Positions 1 through 10,549 of a DNA stretch of 64,000 nucleotides are shown piece by piece; the stretch's first letter is position 1, and every line of letters begins with the position of its first letter. A program made the translations under genes and the position numbers. Under the pieces are notes generated by a model, which was given only the letters and a program-made list of their open reading frames with translations, was not told the origin of the DNA and made no database searches. The DNA comes from Colocasia esculenta (lineage: Eukaryota; Streptophyta; Magnoliopsida; Alismatales; Araceae), in the NCBI GenBank assembly GCA_014218235.1, contig CM024755.1, positions 34,492,713-34,556,712 on the forward strand. Reading direction: 5' to 3'.

Positions 1-223
1 GCAAGAACCACCAAATTGAGACTGTTCAACGACCGCAGAAAAAAAATGCAAGATTTCGAGCAGAATCTGATAAACTCGAAGGACCCAACAGGTTGAAAAC
101 TCGGAAGAATCATGGGTTCAGTCGGGAATTCTTGCGCAGTGCGCATCCGAACATGGATGCGCGCTTCCAGACCGAATCGGAGATAACCGAGAGGAAATTA
201 AGGTGGTGTGGTGGGGGACGTAC
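1..223 (-). other. TIL intron 1, 5' part
   Basis: On the minus strand the lipocalin reading frame meets a GTACGT splice donor at 223-218. The sequence from there to the window edge shows no lipocalin coding. The second exon, which in plant TIL genes carries the C-terminal part of the barrel and tail, must lie beyond position 1. The intron is therefore at least 223 nt. Confidence 0.75.
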
Positions 224-595
224 CCAGAGGTAGCGGCGGCTGGGCTGGCCGATGAGGGCGTACTGGTAGTCAGGGTCGATGTAGAGGACCCAGTAGTCGC
301 CAACGACCGGGATGATGGGGAGGAAAGGAGGCACGTAGAACTTGACCTTGAGCTTGGCCTCGTCGCTGTCGGGATCGGCCCTGCGCGCGGTGCCCTCGAT
401 GCAGCCCCTCTTCCCGCTGCTCCACGTCTCGTTGAGCACCCGCACGGTGCCGTCAGGGTTGACCGCGTAGTTGGCGCGCGTGTCGACGCCGTCCTTGGGC
501 TGGAACCGCGATGGGAACGACGCGATCTCGTACCACCTCCCCATGTACCTCTGCAGGTCCAGCCCCCTCACCACCTCCATCTCCTTCGCCGCCAT
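224..595 (-). CDS. TIL: Temperature-induced lipocalin, exon 1 (partial gene)
   Basis: This exon encodes the first 124 residues of a plant temperature-induced lipocalin. TIL is a small membrane-associated lipocalin linked to heat, cold and oxidative stress tolerance. The start at 595-593 gives MAAKEMEVVRGLDL, the usual N-terminus of the family. The lipocalin signature GRWYEIASFPSRFQPKDG lies at residues 19-36, and the hydrophobic PPFLPIIPVVGDYWVLYID segment at about 89-107 matches the proline-rich loop and strand of TILs. The exon ends after RRYLW at a GTACGT donor. The exon is GC-rich, as in many monocot genes. The frame stays open 141 codons upstream to an ATG at 1018, but that stretch is compositionally biased and the internal ATG sits in a good context (GCGGCGATGG). 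This is the only host gene I see; identity is confident and the gene is incomplete. Confidence 0.93.
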
Positions 596-1455
596 CGCCG
601 CCTCTGCTTCTTCTTCGCCTGGCAACCCGGAAGGGAAGAAAGGAGACAGCTTTGGACCGGGCTGTGCGTTTTGGAGATTGCCCTCGCCCTTTATCTGACA
701 GCGGGGACGATAAGAAGAAAACGGCTGTGGGGGCGCAGGGATGACGTGGCCGGGCAGCAGCCCTGCGTTTGAGCAGGGATGGACGGCCGCAGATGGGGGG
801 GGGAGGGAGCTTCGAGAGGAATCCAGAAAGGTGGTGGGCTGACCGGGCTGTTGCTTTTGCCTCGCTTGCCGCTCATCTTCTTCTGTTGCTGGGGGCTCTG
901 CCGCGGGAAATTTGCAAGCAAAGGTAGATGCGTTTGCCGCCATTGCCGCGCTGGTCGCGCATGTGCAGTGTACCGCGTCGGCCGACAGGAAGGGGAAGAA
1001 GAGACCTGACTGCTGCAATGTTTTGAGCCTCTCGTTTGCGGGAGACCACAGAAAGTTTGCTTGTGACGGATCCGGGTATTACCGGGTGTAATGATAGAAT
1101 GATTGGGTGGGGGTGTCAAATCTAATGTAATATTTGTGAGAGTGTACTTTTGTATTACATTTTCAGTGTAATATGATTAGATAATTATCTATATAATATA
1201 TAATAATTAGGTTGTTATTTTATCACTTTCCATATGAGTAGTGTTACATAAATTCTTGTCTAGTCATATTGTACTTAAAATACAATACAAAAATGTACTA
1301 AACTTTTCTTTGTGAGAATGTTAAGTACAAATCGTAACAGCTGGACATCAGATGCGATGAGAAGGGACATGTCTAAAGGTCAGATCTATCTTTAAGTACA
1401 TAAGATTATGCGACGCAGCTTATTGCGCCGAAGAACTAAAAAAAGTACAAACATA
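596..1455 (-). promoter_or_regulatory. TIL leader and upstream region
   Basis: This is the sequence upstream of the TIL start. Positions 596-1070 are GC-rich and probably hold the 5' untranslated leader. Positions 1090-1455 are AT-rich, with TATATA-like runs near 1190-1205 that could serve as a core promoter on the minus strand; I cannot choose one. The region is cut at 1460 by the large gypsy element and would continue after 38276. No other gene is visible. Confidence 0.45.
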
Positions 1456-1460
1456 ATTGG

Positions 1461-1899
1461 TGTAGAGGCTATTTTCAGCCTCTAGGCCCGCAGGTCCATC
1501 ATGGCCCGTCAAGATGGTCAGACTCTGGTAATCAAGTCAAGTGTCCTTAGGTTCAGCCACTAACTTTCAAACACGCTTTGGCCGTCAGGAGTCTAAGGGT
1601 CCCAAAGGTAGTCTCTGGACACCACACAACCTATTCGAGCAAGACGCGGTCCACCGGGCAGACCACGGGTCTCCTGTTCGAACCCTCTGATATATCGTCA
1701 AGGAACCCCGCACCAAACAGCTGTATCTAGTGCCGGGCACCGCGCAGCTGTGCCAAGCGCCGAGCAACCGCGTTGATCGCCGAGCAGGCCTGTTGGCCCC
1801 TGCGCGGCACCCTAGGGCTCGCCGCTTTGGGCGACCCTTCACCTACCAATGGCAGTTAATGTGACGGCGTGACACTCATCCCACGATCAGGGACATTAA
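1461..1899 (+). repeat. 5' LTR of Tat-type gypsy, first piece
   Basis: It matches 37445-37883 in the 3' LTR. It begins with TG and a short inverted repeat (TAGAGGCT, 6-nt spacer, AGCCTCTA). It is interrupted after position 1899 by the Harbinger element and resumes at 11131. Confidence 0.93.
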
Positions 1900-2090
1900 G
1901 CCTCAGTTTGGTAATGGGTTGGGGTAATAGTTAACTCCAACCCATGACTAATGTTATTCAAGGTTAACTCATTTTTTGGTTTGTTTTTTTCTGAGTTAAC
2001 TCACTTGAAGTAAAGTGAGTTAACTTACTTTTTGTTGAGTGCTTTGGTAATATAAAGTGAGTTAACTCTTTGCAGGTCTTGCAAAATATC
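1900..2090. repeat. Harbinger left terminal and subterminal repeats
   Basis: The left terminal inverted repeat is followed by repeated GTTAACTC / GAGTTAACTCA motifs, for example near 1929, 1965, 1995, 2016 and 2060. The right end carries the same motif. Palindromes clustered at both tips are the usual form of transposase or Myb-protein binding sites, but binding here is inference. Confidence 0.8.
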
Positions 2091-2730
2091 CCAACTATCC
2101 TTTCACCGTACAAAACCTGTTGCTGGCAGGAGTGGCCTGTTGCTTTGCTGGCGATGGTTGGAGTGCGCCAACACCTGTTGCCGAAACCTGTTGCTTTGCT
2201 TTGCTGGCACCAAAAGCTGTTGCTGGAGACTTCCTAGCCATGGACCAACATTGCTGCTATAGGTGAAGCCGAAGTGGATATTGAGATGTGTATTTCGTGT
2301 ATTTGAGATGGTCACGCTGTGACAGTGCCCGCCTCTGTTCTTTTTAAATGCACATGTTGTTATCATATGGGAGATATTATACATACATCTTATTCATTAT
2401 AAATATATTTTGCAAGCATCTCAAAACAACCGATTTATATAGGCTATAATTTTTTTAAAAAACTGACAGAATCTCCCCTATTTTTACAACAAATTGCACT
2501 CAATAAACATATTTTTACACCTGTTAAACATATTTATACATGCAATTAAACAGTGTTCACAATTACAATGCCCACAAATTGCATCTCAAACATCAGACTG
2601 ACCACAATAAAAACATTACAATGCCCACAATAAAAACATTCCAATTTCTAAATTTAAAATGTCCACAATTAAACATGTGCACAATTACAATGTCCACAAT
2701 TCTATTGGTATGCCACAATGTCACAACAGG

Positions 2731-3185
2731 TCATGCACTTTTCCAATCCTTAAACAAGTTGACAAGATCATTGCGTAATGACAAATGTCTGCCCTTGAAC
2801 CATGCAGCTAATGGGTTGAACTGCAATGAAAATAAGCAACCTATAAGGTTAAGTATTGCAACATCGTAAAAATGGTAATGAGTTATAGATGAACTTGCAT
2901 ATATTGTTGCCATGCTAATTCTATGGCATGTATTTTTTTACCATTTTCATCCCACTCGAAACCGACTACATTGATGAGGTCCTCCGTGGTCAAATAATAT
3001 GACCTATAAAAACTAAATCGGTGTAGGAAATGTGACGTTGGCCAAGTCAAGCAGAAGTCCATGTTGAACAAATATCGTACCATTTCCCACCCCTCCTCAG
3101 TTAAAGTGTCACCTTGTATATTATTAGATTGAACTTGTTTGCCAATTAGAAAAATTAGGACAAAGTCTTTGTCTACGTCCCAAAT
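2731..3185 (-). pseudogene. Third Myb/SANT-like unit, downstream of transposase
   Basis: Translation from about 3185 gives WDVDKDFVLIFLI...GWEMVRYLF...FYRSYYL...GFEWDENGK...AWQQYMQ, a degenerate Myb/SANT-like DNA-binding domain. It lines up with the unit at 6487-6955, tryptophan for tryptophan. A GT donor follows at about 2891, and a second exon of exactly 90 nt (2820-2731) begins FNPLAAW and ends DWKSA before the stop. The 6955-6487 copy has the same 90-nt second exon, so the two are duplicates. This unit starts within 10 nt of the transposase stop and has no clear start codon. It may be the C-terminal part of a transposase-Myb fusion or a broken duplicate. Confidence 0.65.
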
Positions 3186-3190
3186 GGCAC

Positions 3191-4460
3191 CTACACGTCA
3201 ACATTATTATCTTTTGCTTCATTGATAAGGTTGAAGTAGAAGTCATCGCCCTGCTCACGTCTGACAAAGTTATGTACAACACAACATGCCAAAACGATCA
3301 ATAATTACAGATGAAATGGGTAGCAATTCCCTTCTTTCAATGTTTGAAACCTATTTTTGACCACCCCAAATGCTCGTTCGACATAATTTTGAAGTTGCGC
3401 ATGACGATGGTTGAATTTGTCTCTCATGTTCCTATATCGTGCATTCCCTCACCCTTGATATTCTCTGATATGGTATCGTTCCCCTCGATATGGTGGTAGG
3501 AAACGATTTGTGTTTCCATAACCTGAGTCAACCAAATAATATTTTCCTACAAACAAGAAACAAGATGATCACCTAACAATCTAACATTTAATGAAAACAT
3601 TATTTATAGCAATTTGTGTTCCTGAAAGATACCTTGTGGTACGCTAAAGCCACCTTCGTCCAAAGCCCGTCTTAGGACAGTCATGTCTGCAGCTGCTCCC
3701 TCAAAGTCAACTCCCACGTACTGGAAAACGAGGTCAAAACCAAAAACCGCCATTACATTTTGACTTACCACCCCCTTACGATTCCTATACCGTGCTTGCC
3801 TCTCCCGCAAGATATGTGCTGGGATAAAGGTGCCATCAATTGCACCTATCGCATCCTACACAACTATGGAAAATTATTAATAAGCAGTTATATACTCCGA
3901 CATTGGCACAAAATCAGTTGCTATATGGTTACCTTAAAGAAGGGGTAAAACCTATCATCATGGCGAATGCGAGGATGCACTGGATCATTGGCATTCGGAA
4001 GTTTCATGTAGGTAAATCGAAGTGAAGCAACAACTTTCGTCACTTGATGGATGACCTTACTAATCGTCTCAGATGAGTGTTGAAAATGTTCGCGCATTGC
4101 ACCCATTGCGACACCATGACCCATAGCATATAAGAACATACCCAGTTGTTCTGTTGCTGTCACATATCGAGAATCACGAATTAGTTCTCTCTCGACGAGT
4201 GTGTCTCTCAACTTCAAAAATGTTACTGGGTGCATCCTGAACATGGTATAAGATCGCTCCTCGTGACCAGCTAGTATTTCGTGTACCCATACGTGGCCAG
4301 TGTGGCGACTTGTGTGCATTGGCCTGGGTACTGATTGCATGTCATCATTGTTTAAGACCTCATCAGCAATTGCTTCGTCGATGGCTAGGAACAATGCATT
4401 TTCCTCACAAAGAAAATGTCTAATAAGTGCATCAGAGTCCATGAAAGGTTCTGCTATCAT
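3191..4460 (-). pseudogene. PIF/Harbinger DDE transposase, broken
   Basis: This gene encodes the element's transposase (DDE superfamily nuclease of the Harbinger type). I read three exons: 4460-3933, 3855-3633 and 3546-3191, each joined by GT-AG signals. Exon 1 has a helix-turn-helix-like region (ATEQLGMFLYAMGHGVAMGA). Exon 2 carries the first catalytic Asp in AIGAIDGTFIPAH. Exon 3 carries the second Asp in YYLVDSGYGN and the Glu in VERAFGVVKNRF. Two in-frame stops disrupt exon 3: a TGA after EYQG and a TAA after CYPFHL, although homology continues past both (VLACCVVHNFVRREQ). The catalytic triad is intact but a full product is not possible. The gene lies downstream of the viroplasmin-type gene on the same strand. 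Confidence 0.88.
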
Positions 4461-4475
4461 AAAATTATAATGTCA

Positions 4476-4620
4476 TAATACAGTGCATAAAGTGCAAATA
4501 CTTGTTCACTACAAACACAAATTCATATGATGCCTAAGCCCTTCCGGCAACCACAATACAGTGCATAGAGTGCAAATACTTGCTGACAACAAACACAAAT
4601 TTATATGATGCCTAAGCCCT
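4476..4620. repeat. 78-bp direct duplication
   Basis: A sequence containing CAGTGCATARAGTGCAAATA and GATGCCTAAGCCC occurs twice with a 78-bp spacing (about 4476-4542 and 4554-4620). The second copy includes the stop codon of the viroplasmin-type gene. Confidence 0.75.
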
Positions 4621-5040
4621 CATGGCGACGACAACCAACTCCATGAGGATAACAACAAGAAGCAATATGATCAACAACATAATCATGATAATAGCATCAT
4701 TGTGATTGCCATGGGGTTGTTGTCCTGTCCTTAAAGGGACTGGTGGTTCATGGTGTGCATATGATGCTTGCTGCATCTTTGGAGAGGCTGGTAATTCACG
4801 ATGTACATATGATGCTTGGCTATGTACTTGAGATGACGTGGCTCATCTTAACATTCCATTGTACGCATGTTGTCCTTCTTCTAAAGATGTGAACCCTTTA
4901 AATTGTGCCCCTGGATAACCATTCACTTGATCATAGCAATCCGAACAAGTATAATATACTCCTGGTCAACGCCCCACCCAAACTACATAACACTTAAATT
5001 TGGACATAAGTACGTGATTACTAGTGTCCTGCAACACCAT
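4612..5040 (-). pseudogene. RNase-H1-N-terminal (viroplasmin-type) domain protein with membrane tail
   Basis: One continuous frame of 143 codons runs from an ATG at 5040 to TAG at 4612. It is interrupted by two TGA codons: one after CYVVWVGR and one after HAYNGMLR. The first 70 residues follow the small domain shared by RNase H1 N-termini and caulimovirus viroplasmins, which binds RNA/DNA hybrids: KCYVVWVGR, PGVYYTCSDCYDQVNGYPGA, FKGFTSLEEGQHAYNG. A middle part repeats QASYxHxE-P. The C-terminus is a strong hydrophobic segment (IIMIMLLIILLLVVILMELV), probably one membrane anchor. Both stops are consistent with C-to-T change in a CGA codon. The gene lies between the Myb/SANT gene and the transposase, same strand, inside the Harbinger ends. 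Domain assignment is by eye; an accessory role in transposition is inference. No other caulimovirus gene is nearby. Confidence 0.65.
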
Positions 5041-5223
5041 AATAGATGAACTCAAAAGATAATACACGTAGCATTGATGATCATCTGACAGAACATGGTA
5101 GGAACATAAATTAAAAAGAGTACATGACCATAATTCAACAACCTATGAGATACTACAAACATGCATAAGTAGACAATGAAAAGTAGCTAGGATAGATGAA
5201 GTAGACTATGACACCCATACACC

Positions 5224-6390
5224 TCACGAGGTTGCATTACGAAGCCATGGTAATGCATCCTGATCATCAAGTGACATGAACCATGCTCTTTTTTCAGGCT
5301 TCTCAAAAAGGGTTGACGCTGTGAACAATAAGTCCTGGCTGTATCCCGGCAATGACTTCATCCTCACAACACATTCCCTCATCGTGTAATTCTCTTGTTG
5401 TGCTGAGGGTGCTGAGGAGGAGCCTGGGAATAAATTTTTGGCCATATTGATCCGTTCATTGTTCAACATGCAATATTGTGCCAGTGCCATTGGGTCAAGT
5501 GCCTTCTTGCTCTTTCTCTTTCGGGAAACCATGTACGTTGGTGTGCTTTGCCTTTTGTCTGGAGATGTTGCCTCCTCCTCAATCGGTTGGTTGTTTGTCG
5601 GTGTCTTGTCCCTTACTGGTTGGGATGAGGGATAAGGTTGAGAAGACGGTGGGTAAAAAAAAGGGTTGAAATTGTCATCGTCCACTGAAGGGATGTGATT
5701 GGATTCTAACCCCATGGCACTAAACTGTTCTCGACCAACACTATCATCATTTCCAAAAGATTGGCGAGACTCCACATCTACATCTTGAGTAGACCCCATG
5801 AAATGACACCCTCGGACAGTCGTTTTCCCACAAAGGATGTCCAATTGCCTTTTATAAGGGAAGGGTTTGTCCAAGATTTTCTTGAACTCCACGTTAGACT
5901 GCGCAATGGAATCAAAGAAAAAATAATTGGGTTACCCACATTAGTAATGACAACCTAAGCACATACATGTATACATTGAAAAATATAATATTTGCCTTAC
6001 CGCAATGGCTGCTTGCACACTATCTTCATCGGGAGGCACTGGTAAATTCCTTTCCTTATCCCACCCCCACCCAGATCCGTTGCGTAATTGTTCATACAAA
6101 TGATATACTTTCTTTATGTTCCTCCAATGGTTCTTTAAGTTGTCTTTATTCTTCCTCACACATGCGGTGTTGTTGAACCATTCAAAGATGTCTTGGAAAA
6201 CATGTGATTTAAAAGTCCCTTGACTAGCGTAATTTTTTTGATACTCGTCAATCAACAAATCTAGGAGAATCTTGTCTTGTCGCAGGGTCCAGTTTGGTGA
6301 TCCACCAATCCCCAATGTGTGGCCTGACGAGTTTTCTACATTTTTAATGGACATCCACTTATCAAACATAGAACATACATAAACATTCAT
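5224..6390 (-). CDS. Harbinger Myb/SANT-like accessory protein (two exons)
   Basis: Harbinger elements encode a Myb/SANT-like protein that binds the transposon ends and helps bring the transposase to DNA. Exon 1 (6390-6001) encodes PNWTLRQDKILLDLLIDEYQ, then WRNIKKVYHLYEQL and GSGWGWDKERN, a typical Myb/SANT-like domain. It ends at a GTAAGG donor in phase 0. Exon 2 (5898-5224), after a CAG acceptor, encodes a Ser/Pro-rich linker, a basic segment (VSRKRKSKKALDP) that may be a nuclear signal, and a C-terminal region ending ALPWLRNATS. The joined product is about 354 residues and has no internal stop, unlike its neighbours. The start may be the second Met (MSIKNVENSSG). Assignment is confident; whether it is expressed is unknown. 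Confidence 0.78.
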
Positions 6391-6486
6391 AGTGGTCTAC
6401 AATACATATGAGATAAGTCGAAATTGATAACATTACAAGAAGGAAATAATTAAGTGCACTAAAGAACATCTGGGACAATATTTCAA

Positions 6487-6955
6487 TCAAGGGCCATCCC
6501 AATCACTAAACAATTGCACTATGTCATTGTAATATGGCACACTCCTCCCGTTCAACCATAACACCAATGGGTTGAACTGTAAATTGATTGGAGAAAAAGT
6601 TAGGTTGGGTACATCAAATTATAACTTCTACCAATACTACATGTGAGTCACAAACCTCATTATAAGCATTCCATGATATGTCCCTTCCGACGAAGACTTT
6701 ATTTTTATCATCCCACGTGAATCCGGCATTGTGTTGGAGGTCTTGACATATCAAGTATATGGTTTTATAGAATACTAGCCTACTCCTCAATTGATTCATA
6801 GTGACATGAATATGAAAATGTGTAACAAATATCTCCTTAATCACCTCCCATGCATGATGAGCAACAAAATCTCCACTCTTTACCTCATCATTAATTAATT
6901 GTATTAAGAGTCGGTCCATGTCCAACGTCCACTCAAAACCTAATTGGTCACACAC
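6487..6955 (-). CDS. Second Myb/SANT-like gene of the Harbinger element
   Basis: Exon 1 (6955-6656, 100 codons) encodes FEWTLDMDRLLIQLINDEV, AWEVIKEIFVTHF, LVFYKTIYLICQDL and GFTWDDKNKVFVG, a Myb/SANT-like domain of the type found twice in Harbinger accessory proteins. A GTTTGT donor leads to a TTACAG acceptor and a 90-nt exon 2 (6576-6487) encoding FNPLVLWLNGRS...LFSDWDGP and stop. The same two-exon unit is repeated at 3185-2731. It could be the first half of one larger protein with the gene at 6390-5224, 100 bp downstream, or a separate gene. Confidence 0.65.
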
Positions 6956-7117
6956 ATTGAGCCAACAAACTAATTATGAATAGGAATAATGAACAATATT
7001 CATAGTGGCCTAGTTGATGGTTCCTAATGATTGTTACTTATAGGAATATATAATTGACACAGAATATTCAAACCCCAAAGAGAAGCTTCATATGGAAGTA
7101 ACATCAGTTATCATAAT

Positions 7118-7121
<4 letters not shown>

Positions 7122-7168
<47 letters not shown>
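7122..7168. repeat. (GA)n microsatellite
   Basis: About 23 GA dinucleotides run uninterrupted upstream of the Myb/SANT genes of the Harbinger element. Confidence 0.95.
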
Positions 7169-7171
<3 letters not shown>

Positions 7172-7620
7172 GTACTTACCGGTTTGCGACATTGTCGATG
7201 ATACAAATGGGGTACTTTCCAGTATGCCTGTACTTTCAACATTTAGAAACAAGGAACAGAAAAAAATAAATAGAAAAAAATGAACAAAAATTGCACTTAC
7301 TATTCAATTAAAAAAGTGCACTTACTTTTTAGTAAAAAAATAAACAGAAAATGGAACAAAAGTAATAACAGCAAGATCATATGACTCAATTATGCAACAT
7401 AAATAATCTCAGATACTCAAACACCCACATTGTCCTACTGCTTCTTTTGTTTTTCCTTTTTATTAGAAAAAGTTGATACTTTCCTAAATCTATTTTTTCC
7501 CTGAGTTTGAAATCCCATAAGAATTGGCAGTATACTAGCATACAAAAAAATTACAACATTATGTTAAAAATTCTCCTCATAAAAGAATAGGAAAAAATGA
7601 GAAATATTCTTGGTGAATGA

Positions 7621-7870
7621 AAAAAAAGGCAGAAGCATTAGCAGCATGGGAATGTATTAAAGCAGCCATTGAGTTGAATGAAGAAATCAACATGGAGGGG
7701 ATATGGCTAGAAGGGGACAATAAATTTATAATAGATCTAATCAATAACAACAAAGAGGAAGCACCGTAGGAGATTAAATTCATAGTACAACATATCATGC
7801 GGGAGCTCAGTAGATTTACAAAGGTAAAAGTAACACATATCAACAGAGAGGGGAACAACACAACTGACTA
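7621..7870 (+). pseudogene. RNase-H-like fragment captured in the Harbinger element
   Basis: The plus strand reads KKAEALAAWECIKAAIE, then IWLEGDNKFIIDLINNN, then a TAG, then EIKFIVQHIMRELSRF and THINREGNNTTD. This is the C-terminal RNase-H fold common in plant LINE-like retroelements and reverse-transcriptase-like proteins. It shows the AEALA start, the acidic EGDN motif and the final NREGN motif. The fragment has an internal stop, no start, and lies opposite to the other Harbinger genes. It is most likely a captured or nested retroelement scrap. Confidence 0.6.
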
Positions 7871-10549
7871 GCTAGATCACAGAACAAAGAGGCAAAGTTC
7901 ACTTTTCGGTGGGGGTTTGAAATCCCTTAACAAATTAGATATTGGAAATACTCAGCAAAACTAGAAATTAGAAATAGTCAGCAAAAACTGTAATAAAACC
8001 ACAATGTTAAGTACCAAGCAAGCAAGCACAATGTTAAGTGCCAAGCAAAGAGAAGCATTAGCAGAGAAAAAAATATGACTAGCTGCCAATCACTGATCAT
8101 TTTAAGTATCCTCAAACAATTCCCAATAACACTTACATCTATGACTAGCCCACTAGAAGAACCACACTAGCAAGACCAGTGCAGAGTAATGAAACATACA
8201 TTAATTTCACAAGCTTAAGAAGGGAGGCACCTGGGGTTTCAAACAGTGGATGATTGCTTGCACTTCTCTGCACGATTTCTACATTGTGTCAAAGGAAAAA
8301 AGTGTAAGCATGTCATCTTATTTGCAATATATGGTGTAAATAAGAAACATGGTTCATGCAGATAAATAAGGAAAAGGTATTTAGCCTATCCACTGTTTTC
8401 CAGTTACTAAAAATTTTTATATATGCACCCCTCTAAGTTGACACTCGACATTTCATGTACATTGCTTTTGCAGGGCAATCAAGCAGCCATGTGAATTCTT
8501 TCACTTCAAGCCTTGGCAATAAGAATGGGAGATCATTACCAGAACCTGTTCCAGTCAGTCCTATTCAAGCTCAAGATTTTTCACTAATCTTCCCTCCTAG
8601 GCAAAATAAGCATGTCATCCTATCCACTATCATGGAACTATGATAAACTCAGTTGTTCCATCTTCAAATGCCAAAATCAGTCCAAAGAAATTTTAATCAT
8701 TTTGAACATATTGTATCTTTGGAGAAATGCTAATTAGCTAATTAAAGCATTTATGATTTTGTTATCAAATCTGAAGACTCTTAGCAAAAAGTAGAGTGAT
8801 GGCATATTGTTGGAAAAAAAAAAGATGCCCACTCTTGTCAAGGATAAATCAGTGGTGATGAGAAGACCTTGGGGGAGGCGAGGGTACCTGTAAGTATGTG
8901 ATCCACCATCACAATGACAACATTGGGTTAATGTTTCTCTCTTGCTTGTTGCTAAGAGAGAATTTCCCTCTATAGAGAGGACTACTTCTGTATATATCTG
9001 TTTTCTTGTTTTTTTCCCCTCTCTTTTTTCTATATTCTATATCCTACTAGGAATGGGACTGTGGACATTGGCCTTTCCTTCTCTTGGTCTCTTGTTCCTA
9101 TATATATATGGGCTATACACCATAGGAGAGGCTTCGCCCTTTAATTCTTTCTCTCACTGTTTTCATCACATAAAGTTATTGTACTGGTAATTGACTCATT
9201 TGTACTCATCCTGCCTTTACACAAAATGATTTATATTATTTCCTAGGATTGATCTACACTTCTTAAAATAAAGGAGATAAATTGGTGAAGGATCGATTTC
9301 TCCAGTACTTGGTTCTTTTGGTGTTTTTTTTCCCCCCATTGAATGATGAACTTGTGGCTGCTGAACATTTTCTTAGAAAGGCAATAGCAGTTGTAAACTG
9401 ATAAGTTGCAAAACTGATTGGATCAAGAAAGGAACCCTTTAAGGTATGTGATTGCCAATTACATAAGATCTTGTATGGTTCTATTGTTTTGTTGGCCCAA
9501 TATCATACTAAAGTTTAACTAAGCAAATTAGCTTCAAATGTACTAAAACATCATCTCCCTTATTTGAATTTAATTAGACACTTGACAGTGGACAAAAAGG
9601 CTATATTTGTTGGACCTCCTCTTCCTCTTCTATACTTTCTTAGTTTCTATTTTTCTGATAAGATTTTACACAAACTTGGCTTCTTTACAAAAACATCTAA
9701 CATAAGATTTTACACAAACTTGCCCCCAAAAGAATTCGATCAACCACCAAACTAAGTACGCATGTTCATCAATTTTTTCCATGGAACAGAACAAAAGCTT
9801 ACAGTTTTACCATGTTTGCAAAACTACAAACATGATAAAAGAACTAATGTCTATCAAAGTACCACTACAGTGGTCATTTATAAAACGTAAACTAACATGT
9901 ACATCCCAAATTTCCTCTCATTCTCATGCGAAGAATATCCTATCATCCCAAACCATCAATTAGAAATGAAATCAAAGTGGATGGGTACTTGTTCGGTGAT
10001 GGGAAACAGGGAATAGAAACAATCAAAGAGACGATGGATTCCCGTGCGCACACCACAATACAAGCACAAGTAGAGCTGAGATGGAAGAGAAGCCCCACGC
10101 AAGCAGCACCAAAAGAGGGAAGCCCCCAAAACACAACAAAGAAGAATCAAATGAGGAGAATACTAACCGTATAAATAGAGAAGACATCTGATTTCAAAAA
10201 CCAGGGAGCAGTCAAATGGATCAATCAAATTTGCAAAGCGCATCCTCTAAAGCCCGTGAAGTACATGCGTTGTCGAACACCGGGGAAACGTTTACCTAAA
10301 GCAACAGGCACAGGTACATAACGTCAGAGAAAGCCAAGAGGGGAAGAAGAGATTCCAGGGTCGCTACCTCATCCGTGGATAGGGGCTATTCCGCAGTCTG
10401 CTTCTGCTTCGATGTGCTAGGGCTTCACGAGCTTTGAAAATGTGAGCCTGCAAGATTCGCTCATGGGACAACGAGGGATAGGCTGGCAAAGAGAGAGGGC
10501 AACAGGAAGAATTGGTCACGGGCGACAGTGCGAGAGAGGGTGAGATGAC
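7871..10549. other. Non-coding upstream part of the Harbinger element
   Basis: I find no recognisable gene here. The stretch is AT-rich with short unrelated open frames. As it lies between the GC-rich element end and the Myb/SANT genes on the minus strand, it may hold leader exons and introns. One possible donor (CTTTAG|GTAAAC on the minus strand) lies near 10300. Confidence 0.4.

Noticed and set aside
110..1018. 302-codon ORF as the full lipocalin protein
   Set aside because: The C-terminal part after RRYLW is intron read-through past a GTACGT donor, and the N-terminal part precedes the family start.
4612..5040. Endogenous caulimovirus remnant
   Set aside because: No movement protein, coat or reverse transcriptase of that type is near. 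The domain is equally that of plant RNase H1, and the gene lies inside the Harbinger ends.
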